Below are positions 19,856 through 28,982 of a stretch of 64,000 nucleotides of DNA, in pieces. Source of the stretch: Scilla litardierei (taxonomy: Eukaryota > Streptophyta > Magnoliopsida > Asparagales > Asparagaceae). A model generated the notes under the pieces. The model ran no database searches and was not told the origin of the DNA. It worked only from the letters and a program-made list of their open reading frames with translations. The DNA lies in assembly GCA_030789695.1 (NCBI GenBank), contig CM061132.1:29235858-29299857 (forward strand), written 5' to 3'. A program made the translations under genes and the position numbers. Position 1 is the stretch's first letter; every line of letters starts with the position of its first letter.

Positions 19856-22008
19856 ATGGCTGCTCTTAGGATAGGTGGTTCCGGCCAAGGGGCGAGGGAC
19901 CCTCCTGAGTCGAGGCGGGGCGGGCCCCGGCTTGTGGGATCAGGTTCCTCCTCTGGGAGTCGTTCCTTTCGAGATAAGGGGAAGGGGAAGCTCTTCCCGG
20001 ACTACGCCGGCGATGATGTGGCGTCGGCTACCGTGCGGCTTAACGTACCCCCGGTTATCCTCCGAACACCGTCGGGGACTCCTCCTTCAGTGGCCACGGA
20101 GATCCGGGAGAGGTATCTCTGCTACCAGTACGATGTTCGAGTTCCTTTCATCGACGAGCGGATCTGCCTTCTGAGGAGCAATGAGGTCGGCGTCTACGTC
20201 GAGATGTTCCGCCTGGGTCTTCGTTTCCGGCTCAATCCCTTCCTCATCCAGGTCATGGAGTATCTCATGGTGCCCCTTTGCCAGTTCACCCCCTGTTCGA
20301 TTGCGGTACTGACGGGCTTCGTGATGCTCTGCTGTACCCGTGGTCTGGAGCCGTCTCTCCCCCTTCTTTTTTACTTTTATCGGATCCAGACGGTCGGCCC
20401 TGGGTCATGATTGCAACTCCGAGACCGCTCGAGGAGGGAATGTCTGATCGGGCTACCCCGCTGGTCGGGGGATTGGAGTTCGGATTATGTCTTCGTGGTC
20501 TTCCTGGAGGGTGCCCAAATTCTGACAGGCTGGGGCGGGTCGGTCCAGCCCGACTCAACGCTAGCCCTTTCTGAGGCGGATCTGGCGGCCGTCGCGCTGC
20601 TGTCGACCCTCCCCTTGGAGGCGAAATCCATCTGGTCTTTGTTGGACGACCTACTCCTGAAGGCCGTCTTGTGGTCTCCGGGTAGGTCGCTTTTTCAGTC
20701 CTGGGTTGTCCCGTAGCTTACCCTGATTTCGGTTTCCCTTGCAGGAATGGCTGGTCGCGAGTTCACCCGCGATGTTGATGAGCTGATCCGTTGTGGAGCT
20801 GCTCGGAGCCGGGGTAGTACCTCTGGAAGGGCGCCTCGGCGGACCGTTGAGGAGGAGGTGCGCCGAGCCGAGCCTTCTGTGGGCAAGGTGGTGGCCGCGC
20901 CTCCCGCCTCTTCTTCTGGCGATCTCCTCTCCAGGGGGGTCGCAAGGGCCGGATCCGCCCCATCAGCCCAAGAGGCGGGGGGTAACGACGGGTCCGGTGC
21001 AGTTCCTCCTGCCCTTGGCGTGCCCCCTCTTGTTCCCGAGGGTGGGGATGGTGCGAGGCGGAAGCGCTCCCCTTCGGTGCCCGCGGAGCCTCATGGAGGG
21101 AAGAAGAGGAAGGAGGATGTGGATCTCTCCAGTCCTGCGTGTTCCGTGCTTCCTGCGGCGACCACCGGGGATTTTCCGGTGGCCCTGACAACCACCCCCG
21201 TTGCAACGTCCCCGCCTTCGCTGCCGGGAATCGGAACCCTGTTGGCGGGCAGCTCGGCTTCCCTCGAGGTCACCCCTGGGGACTCGGTGTTTGTCGACCG
21301 AGCCCTGGCCCAGCGGATGGCCGAGGGCTCCGTCCTCCCCCGGGACCGCAGTCTCCACGAGAGGATTCCCGCCGACAAAATGTCGGACTCCTTGGTCTGG
21401 ATCCTTCAACAGGTTCGGCTATCTTGCTGTCCTTTCCTTCCCTTCACTCTCTTCTTAGCCCATGTCTCGTCTTCCAGGGTTCAACGCTTGCCGTGGAGCT
21501 GCAGTGCCGAGCCATCTGTTTGAGGGAGCTGGAGGAGTCCTCCGTGAGGGCCCACGAGCGGGCCGGGGCGGCGGAGATAGCTATGAAGGAGGCCCAGATG
21601 GAGTCTCGGCATCTCAAGCTCCGTGTGGCCGAGCTGGAGGGACGAGTGGGTGACCTCCAGGGAAAGTTGGAGGACGCTCGGCAGTCGGCTGAGGAAGCGA
21701 CAGAGTCGTTCTGCCTGGAGAGGGAGGAGCTTCAGAGGGAACTGTTGGATCGGCGTCAGGTGGCGCGGCTTGCGGAGGAGGTGGAGAGGGGTGTCGTCGG
21801 GACCCTGGGGGAGAAGATCTTCGAGGTTCTCAGGGAGGCCTTCGGTACGTATGAAGACCTCATCGCCCCTCGGATTGTCGAAGTCGTCCAGTCTTCCTTC
21901 CGGGATTGCGCGGAGCGTGTCCGGCAAGCTCCCCCGCTTGTCGATCCCCCTCGCTCCGAGCAGGGCGAGGCGCCCGAGGATGTGTCCTCTCGAGCCCGAA
22001 CCCCCTAG
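19856..22008 (+). pseudogene. Antisense three-exon gene of the Tat-like element (putative gypsy-type transposon protein)
   Basis: Model: exons 19856-20681, 20745-21412 and 21478-22008. Introns are 63 and 65 bp with GT-AG ends (g|gtaggt...cttgcag and acag|gttcgg...ttccag). All three exons join in one frame of 675 codons, broken only by TGA at 20408-20410, where TGG would restore Trp. Exon 1 holds a region like the Pfam 'putative gypsy type transposon' domain (FRLGLRFRLNPFLIQVMEYL ... GFVMLC). Exon 2 is Ser/Pro/Arg-rich with a basic patch (GGKKRKED). Exon 3 is strongly heptad-like, rich in Glu/Leu/Arg (residues ELEGRVGDLQGKLEDARQ). A TATA box at 19708-19715 gives it its own promoter. Such antisense ORFs are known in Tat elements; function unknown. 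The exon model is my inference. Confidence 0.75.
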
Positions 22009-22399
22009 GTCGTCCCTCCTGGTCGGTTATCCTTGTTTTTATCCTCAAATTTTTTAGCATCCGCTTCGCTTTGGGCCAGTCTACTTGAGATGGATCCTGA
22101 CCCCGCTGTCCCCTTCGGCTTCGCTACCGGCTCCCTGCTTCAGAGCCAATAATTGCTGGTTGCATGGATGTTCGCTTAGGCCAGCAACTTTAGGTTCTCG
22201 GTCAACAGGTTTTGCTCTACTGGTGTTGCCCTAGTTTCTGTAGGTGACAAACTTTGTTGTCCGTCGAGAGCGGATTGTTTGTAGATAGGTTTCTTCGCTT
22301 CGATTCCCTGTAAATAAGACACACTTTTGTACCTTGGTTAACTGTTATAAATGAAATTGACTTACTCGGACTTCTCGCGTATTTTGCTTTGCTTCCTCA

Positions 22400-23130
22400 T
22401 CCTCGGCCTAGGACTGGTTGACGCCCGAGCTGGCTGGGGGAATTGCTTCCAGATTCACGAGCGAGTGAGTCGGTCGGCGAGGGTGAAGCTCCTCGGCTTA
22501 GGACCGGTCGGCGTCCGCGCTGGCTGGGGGGATTGCCCCCAGACTTATGAGCGCAGGAGTCGGTCGGCGAGGGCAAAGCTCCTCGGCTTAGGACCGGTCG
22601 GTGTCCGCGCTGGCTGGGGGAATTGCCCCCAGACTTATGAGCGCTGGAGTCGGTCGGCGAGGGCAAAGCTCCTCGGCTTAGGACCGGTCGGCGTCCGCGC
22701 TGGCTGGGGGAGTTGCCCCCAGACTTATGAGCGCAGGAGTCGGTCGGCGAGGGCAAAGCTCCTCGGCTTAGGACCGGTCGGCGTCCGCGCTGGCTGGGGA
22801 AATTGCCCCCAAACTTATGAGCGCTGGAGTCGGTCGGCGAGGGCAAAGCTCCTCGGCTTAGGACCGGTCGGCGTCCGTGCTGGCTGGGGGGAATTGCCCC
22901 CAGACTTACGAGCGCAGGAGGTGGTCGGCGAGGGCGAAGCTCCTCGGCTTAGGACCAGTCGGTGTCCGCGCTGGCTGGGGGAATTACCCCCAGACTTACG
23001 AGCGCAGGAGTCGGTCGGCGAGGGCGAAGCTCCTCGGCTTAGGATCGGTCGGCGTCCGCGCTGGCTGGGGGAATTGCCCCCAGACTTATGAGCGCAGGAG
23101 TTGGTCGGCGAGGACGAAGCTCCCTCTCCC
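22400..23130. repeat. 90-bp tandem repeat array
   Basis: Eight to nine head-to-tail copies of a 90-bp unit. The anchor 'cctcggctta' recurs at 22491, 22581, 22671, 22761, 22851, 22942 and 23032, so the period is 90, with one 91. Because 90 is a multiple of three, long ORFs are open on both strands, with a 30-residue period; I do not call them genes. The array sits between the gag remnant and the antisense gene, where pol would be in an autonomous relative. Confidence 0.95.
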
Positions 23131-23447
23131 CCTCTAGTGAGGCGGCGGTCTTCATTCTTTTGCACCCTTAGTGAAATGTTGATTCCGTCGAAGATTGAGA
23201 AAAGACAAAAGGTAATGCAATTGTACTCTTAAGGGTCCTGTCGGACTAGTACATTTGGAGGAAGGGAAAAGGAAATAAAGCTAGACAGAGGGATGTGAAC
23301 CTAGATAATCCCCTCGGACTAGGCTACGGCTGGGGGGAGGGACCTCGCCCGCTCACTCTATGATGCGGAGGGGTCCTTGGACGGTGTTGATCTTCTTCCC
23401 CTTGTCCGGCTGCATGGAGGTCCCTTCTCCGTGGGCCGGCTCGTCGG

Positions 23448-24986
23448 CTAAACTCCTGGCGTGCCCCGGCTCATCAGCTTCTCAATGTCTTTCTTTAAGT
23501 GCCAGCAGTCTTCAGTGTCGTGGCCATTGTCCTTGTGGTACTTGCAGTACTTCTCCCCATTCTTCCCACCTCTTTTTGCCTTCGGTGGGGGGCGATCGGC
23601 GCGCTCTTCCTTCTGTACTTGGGCGAGGACGGCGTCTGGGGTGGCGTCCCTCGTACCCTCTCCCCGCTGCCTGTTTCTCGGCCTCTTCTCGGTCCGGTAC
23701 CCTTCGGGGCTGCCTCGTCCGCTGTCGTCGCGCTTGGTCCCTCGAGTGGCCTTCCCTGCCTCAATGGCCAAGGTCTCCTCGGTCAACATGAAGCGCTCGG
23801 CCCTCGCCATGATCCCTGGGAGGTCCTTCGGGGGATCGTTGTGCAGAGATTTCTTAAGGCCTCTATGGCACAGCCCTTTCTTAAGGGCCGTTTGGACAAC
23901 AAGGTCGGGAGGGCTGTTCACGTTCAGCCTTTCCGCGTTGAAGCGGCGCATGAACTGTCGGAGCGGCTCGGCTGGGGCCTACACTATGTTAAACAGATGT
24001 TCAGCGTCGGGCTTTACCTGTCTCCCTGCCATGAACCGTTTGTAGAACAGCTGGGTGAGTTCCTCGAAGCTGTCGATGGAGCGGCTGGGTAGGCTGCGGT
24101 ACCAGGTCCTCGCCGCTCCCCTGCGAGTTGAATAGAAGCCCCGGCAGAGCAGGTCATCGTCGGCTCCTTGGAAGGACATGTCCCCCTCGTAGTCCATCAC
24201 GTGGTTTCCCGGGTCTCCTATCCCGTCATACTTCCCCAGCGTTAGGATCTTGAATCGAGAGGGGACCCGTGCGTCGGTTATTCTCCGTGATAGGGGGCAT
24301 CGGTCTCCGTGGATGCCCCCGGGGGTTCGACACCCGCCTGCCTCTGGTTCGTTCGGTGGTGGAGGGGGCACAGGCGCCGGCGGGGCTGGCTCCACGGCCC
24401 TCGCCACACTGGGGGTTGGGCTGACCCGGCGTTCCCGGCTCCTCCGGCGGGAGCTCCCGCTCCACCGCGATCGGTCTCTCGAGTGGTGTCGATTGCTTCT
24501 CCTGCGGTGGGGTGATCGTGGTCGACGAGACGACGTGGTCACCGATTCGTCCCCCGTGCCTTCAGTTTCTCTTCGGCTCCTTTCACGATGAGGGGAGGAG
24601 GCGCGTGATCTCGCCTAACGGGAGCCGGACAACGTGAACCGACGCTCCGTGTTCGGTCTTTGGTTCCCGTGGTCATCGACCACAGCGGATCGCAGGAGCG
24701 GGGGACCCCCCGCCCAACGATGGTCGTCGCCCAACGCGCCTCCGTTAGCTGGCGCAGTGCCGACGAGCTGCTGTACTGCCGCGACCAACGTCTGGATGTT
24801 CGCGTTGGTCTCCTGGGCCAGGGCACGGAGTTGTCCCTGTGTGGCCAGTTCCGACCCGCCAATCTCTTCGGTTGAGGGGGCGGGGTGATTGTTGACGGGC
24901 GTGTCTTCAAGGTTGCCGTTGGATGCGCCATTCCCCTCTTCCGGGATGGGGGGCATGCGTCTCTTTCCGTTGCTGGCTCGTGCCAT
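23448..24986 (-). pseudogene. gag: Tat-type gag with two nonsense codons
   Basis: Starts at ATG 24986 (MARASNGKRRMPPIPEEG). A variable N-terminus rich in Arg/Ser/Pro is followed by a retrotransposon-gag core (LGKYDGIGDPGNHV, AARTWYRSLP, FEELTQLFYKRF, RQFMRRFN). The nucleocapsid motif typical of this lineage, C-x2-H-x4-H-x4-C (CKYHKDNGHDTEDC), comes next, then ECWHLKKDIE-like sequence. In-frame TAG codons occur just after RRFTLSGSR (about 24615) and at 23979-23981 after EHLFNIV. The frame then stops at 23448; coding similarity appears to continue in a shifted frame to about 23357. Nothing resembling protease or RT follows. Confidence 0.85.
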
Positions 24987-25020
24987 TGCAGGTGCGGTTT
25001 GCTTCTTCGTGGGACAGTTC

Positions 25021-25039
25021 GTTCCCACAGACGGCGCCA
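25021..25039 (-). promoter_or_regulatory. Primer-binding site of the Tat-like element
   Basis: On the minus strand TGGCGCCGTCTGTGGGAAC lies two bases after the 5' LTR. TGGCGCC... sites are typical of the Tat/Athila side of gypsy. It fixes the minus orientation. Confidence 0.9.
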
Positions 25040-25041
25040 GA

Positions 25042-26102
25042 TGTTTCAGAGTGTTTTCTCACTACAAAAGCGTTGACCGTGGATAACCCGGTCAACGTGG
25101 TCAAGGGGCCCGCGGGGGTCCCTCGGGTGTGTCGAGTCGGTGCAGACGAGACGCGAGTCGGAGTTGCAGACGACGTGGAGCGTGTCGGCTGGGCCGAATC
25201 GGGGTCCTCGGTCGCAAGGAGGGCGAGGGGAAGCCTCGACCCGATCGGAGACGCTCGGCCTCGGACGGTCGGACGACGAGGTGTAGCCTCGATCGTCCCG
25301 CTGGTTACGTGGCTGGTCGCGGGGCGGAGGGGAAGCCTCGGCCCGGTGTGAAACGCTCGGCCTCGGACGGTCGTGCTCGGCCTCGGTCGGGCGGGTGACG
25401 AGGGGTAGCCTCGGTCGTCTCGCTTGATGCGTGGCCGGCGAGGGGCGGAGGGGAAGCCTCGGCCCGTGGATCTGATGTCCTCCTGCGTAGACGAGAACAA
25501 TGGTCAGGTGGGCCGGACCTTGGTTCCGGCCAAATCCCCTCCGATGCCTAAGTCAGACAGTGATCTGAAAGAGGAGGCCCGGCGGAGACGGTTCGACTCG
25601 AGAGGAGATCGGAACGGCGTCTCACGGCGCGAGCGGGGGAGGAAGGAGATGAAATGGGGGAACTAGGTCGTTGATGGAGTACATTAGGTTTTAGATACCT
25701 GAGATGCGGTCCCTTGTCCAATCGTCCTTCCAACCCTTTTATAGACCTCCCGCCGTGATTGCCCCCGACCCACGTCGCTCGTCTGCCCTCGATCGTGCCC
25801 CCTCAATTCGCCCCCCGGTCGCCGCTCCCTGCGCCATGCCAGCACCTCCCCATAACAGCCATTAAGTGGTAACGGGATCGGGAGAACGGTTATCGCTGGA
25901 GTGGGTGAGTGACTCGTGCGTTATCGGGGCCGGGTCGGATCGATATTTGGGGGCCCTCTATGGGGCTTTGCCGGGCGGGCCTGATCGCGCAGATGGGCTT
26001 CCGATCGGCGGTCGGGCATCCTGGCTCGTATCTTTCGGGCTTCGTTCGGTGGGCTGTGCTTTTGGGCCTATGTTGTTGGGCCTTCGCAAAATAGACGTAT
26101 CA
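25042..26102 (-). repeat. 5' LTR of the Tat-like element
   Basis: 1061 bp, partner of 18425-19485, with a TATA box at 25736-25743 on the minus strand. Differences are mostly isolated substitutions, with a small cluster near 25495-25515. Confidence 0.95.
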
Positions 26103-26833
26103 GAACCTAAAGTCCAAGGGTGAGGGATTGTTGTTGCTCATTGTTTTTAGTAGGCCTAAGAAATAGATCCGGCCCTGGATAAACGATGATATGTCACCAA
26201 AACAAGGTACATATTTGCTTCAGCCTGCAAGCTTAAACGAAGCCTAATGAAAAAAACTGACGAGAAGGAATATAAAGGCATGAATAGTTTCCCTACACAC
26301 ATACATCTCTTAGTATATGGATGCATTCATAAACCAACCATCGTTGGCCCATCTTGAGCCCTACTCTAGGGATTCTCTGTCAATTTTCCATGCATATATA
26401 AGTGGTTAAATATATACATTTAATGTACACTTTCCCGAGGGACAAAAACATTCACCTTACTCGTATCTCCCTTTCAAGATTATTCTCTTGAAAAAAAGCA
26501 CACACTAACTTGAGCATTGGAAGGGGTTAGGGGAGAATCATGTCTTGCCTAACTTGTGTTCATCTGTGTAGATCATTCAAAAAGCAGGATCTTTTTCTTT
26601 ATCATGGACTACATCATCGATATGTATCTATTAAATGGTTGGAGATTCCATAATACATGCATTATTATTGTTTACAATCGGATGCCAAAGTCCACGTTGC
26701 AACAAAATTTAACTCAACTAGTTAAATGCAATTATCCTCTGTAAGTATACAACTGTATCCTTGATTCTCAGTAATATGATCACTTTTCAATGCAAATCAA
26801 TGAAATCATTTTCTCAATAAAAATGCCTAATTA
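26103..26833. other. Unclassified intergenic sequence
   Basis: Continuation of the segment that ends at 18424. AT-rich and without a recognisable gene or repeat; a 62-codon ORF (26556-26744) shows no known feature. Confidence 0.5.
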
Positions 26834-27256
26834 TCTATATTACAATTGAGAGCTGTTTTTAAACTTTGTCCTATGTGGCAATGTCACATCAAGTTTTGGA
26901 GGGAAAATTTTTTGGGTTGGGAGAAAATTTGTTGGGAGAATACAAAAGCTTTTCTTATTGAAATTGGCATCATCATCACTTAATACTCTTCATTCAAAAA
27001 TGACCCAAAAAAATAAGACCCAAAAAAATACAGCGAATGTGCATTCAAAGAGGCGGGTTGAGTTTTTTGGGCGTCAAGCAGAGGTCTAACCAACCTATCC
27101 GCGCCGAAGGCCCCCGCGCCGAAGGCGCCCGCTAAATTTTTTTACGCTAATTTGTTGTTCTTTTAAATTTTGGCTGTAGAAATATTTTTTAGGGGACAAA
27201 GATTTCGCGGAAAAAAATCTTAAATGCACCGTGCCCGCGGGCACAGGTTATAACTA
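26834..27256 (+). mobile_element. Non-autonomous Helitron, copy 1
   Basis: The 5' end TCTATATTAC is a classic plant Helitron start. The 3' end has the palindrome GTGCCCGCGGGCAC (27231-27244) 12 bp before the terminus (..AACTA). It inserts after A and is followed at once by the next copy. 423 bp, no coding capacity. Confidence 0.85.
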
Positions 27257-28124
27257 TCTATATTACAATTGATGTCAGATTTTGAATTTGTCCTATGTGG
27301 CAATGTCACATCAAGTTTTGGAGTGAAATTTTTGGGTTGAAGAGAAATTTGTTGGGAATACACAAAAACATTGAAATTAGGAATAGCCTTTTGATATTAG
27401 TTATAAAAAAATGTTGTGTACACACACACAATCTCATCTTGGAAATGAACGCGAGCTGTAGGAGAATGAACGCGGGAGATGCTGCCAACTCATTGATCCG
27501 CGTTGCAAAACACTGTAAAATTTCGATCACATCTGCTGATAATTATTGATGTTTGTTTAAAATTAGTGGGTCCAAGATTTTTAAATGAACAGTGTCCAAG
27601 GGCACGTGTTATATGTATATAAAGCCCGCGCCGAAGGCGCCCGCGAAATTTTTTAACGCTGATTTGTTGTTCCGCGCCCCTAAGACACCCGCGTCGAAAT
27701 TGTTGTTTTACGTCGAATTTGTTGTTCTGCTCCGAAGGCACCCACGTCGAATTTGGTGTTCTGTGTCGAAGGCGCATGCGCTGGATTTGTTGTTCCGCGC
27801 CGAAGGCGCCCGCGCTATTTTTTAACGCTGATTTGTTGTTCCACGCCTAAGGCACCTGCGTCGAAATTGTTATTTTACGTCGAATTTGTTGTTCTGCGCC
27901 GAAGGCACCCACGTCGAATTTGGTGTTCTGTGTCGAAGGCGCATGCGCTGAATTTGTTGTTCCGCACCGAAGGCACCCACGCCTAAGACGCATGTGCCGC
28001 TAAATATTGTAAGCTAATTTGTTTTTTTTTTAAATTTTGGCTGTGAAAAAAAAATTCGGGTAACAAAGATTTCGCAAGGGAAAATCTTAAATTAATCGTG
28101 CCCGCGGGCACGGGTTATGACTAG
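27257..28124 (+). mobile_element. Non-autonomous Helitron, copy 2 (composite)
   Basis: Starts TCTATATTAC and ends with the hairpin CGTGCCCGCGGGCACG (28097-28112) and the diagnostic CTAG (28121-28124). A degraded end (gtgtccaagggcac, near 27595) suggests the 868-bp unit is a fusion of two Helitron copies. It contains the short-repeat block at 27620-27985. Confidence 0.85.
27620..27985. repeat. Minisatellite inside a Helitron
   Basis: Higher-order repeat of about 165 bp present twice. It is built from units of about 30 bp of the form 'gaaggcgcccgcg...gaatttgttgttccgcgcc'. Copies alternate between 'cgccgaaggcgcc' and 'cacgtcgaatttggtg' types. Confidence 0.8.
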
Positions 28125-28380
28125 TCTATATTACAATTGAGGGCTGTTTTTGAACTTTGTCATATGTGGCAATGTCACATCAAGTTTTGGGGGGAAAATA
28201 TTTTGGGTTGGGGGAAAATTTGTTGGGAGAATACAAAAGCTTTTCTTTTTTGAAATTGGCACCATCAGCATTTAATACTCTTCATTCAAAAATGACCAAA
28301 AAAATGAGACCCAAAAAACACACACACAAAATGAAACCCAAAAAATATGCAACTTAAATTACAAGTATGCAAAAGAGAAC
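28125..28380 (+). mobile_element. Helitron 5' fragment, copy 3
   Basis: Begins TCTATATTAC directly after the CTAG of copy 2 and matches copies 1 and 2 for about 200 bp ('tggcaatgtcacatcaagttt'). No 3' hairpin or CTRR end is seen, so it is truncated or has run into other sequence. Confidence 0.75.
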
Positions 28381-28982
28381 TTTATATCAAAACCGGGTCG
28401 GGCCGGGTCGGGCCGGTCGGGTCGGTCATTACTACCATCCCTATGAATCCAAAACAAAATGTTTATTTCAAAATTGGGAAAATTGTGATATATTTGGTAA
28501 TTTGGAATTGGGAATTGACTCAATTGGGAGAACCGTGGAACATAATATAAGTTATGGGTTATGGACTGGTCGCATGGTCCGCATCAAAATAGTAAGGTTT
28601 TTTTAGAATTTCTATAGTTTATCGGAGCGGGCCGGGACAGGCCGGGCCGCATACGAAACCCAAGCTTGCCCCGACCCGTCTGTGGGCCGGGACGGACCGG
28701 ATCAAAACCGGATCGGGCCGGATCGGACCAGTTGGGACAAAATTTAAGTAGAGCTATCGGTCTGTCAACTCATCCCGTCCTCCTTTTTGAAACTTTACTT
28801 CAAACAAAGGAATCATTCCCCCTCTGAAATCCCACACTGCAAACAAAAGCAAGCAAAAAGGTGTTGATCAGGAAGCATCGAATTCGATCCCATTCCCGTC
28901 CAACTTTCTCTTCTTTCTCTTCCTCCCTCGCTGTCCTTTGAAATCTGAAGCATCGCAATATGCTTCTCTTGGCTTGCGGATC
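28381..28982. other. Upstream region of the OTU gene
   Basis: Holds two GC-rich clusters of GGGCCGG/CGGGTCG units (28395-28430 and 28625-28735). A leader-like pyrimidine-rich stretch (cttctttctcttcctccctcg) lies just before the ATG. I cannot place a TATA box with confidence. Confidence 0.45.

Larger units (their letters stand above)
18425..26102 (-). mobile_element. Non-autonomous Tat-like Ty3/gypsy element: gag, no pol, antisense gene
   Basis: A complete minus-strand insertion with LTRs of 1061 bp each, TSD GAACC (18420-18424 and 26103-26107), primer site TGGCGCC... and a polypurine tract. Its 5556-bp interior holds, in minus-strand order, a gag with two in-frame TAG codons, a 90-bp tandem array, and an oppositely oriented three-exon gene. 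Protease, RT, RNase H and integrase are absent. Extra antisense ORFs and tandem arrays near the 3' end are known in the Tat lineage (Ogre, Retand, Grande, RIRE2). This copy pairs them with a gag-only (TR-GAG-like) body. About 15 differences between the LTRs point to a young insertion. Confidence 0.93.

Noticed and set aside
22351..23137. Long ORFs (up to 246 codons) on both strands over the tandem array
   Set aside because: They exist because the 90-bp unit is a multiple of three; no domain and equal openness on both strands.
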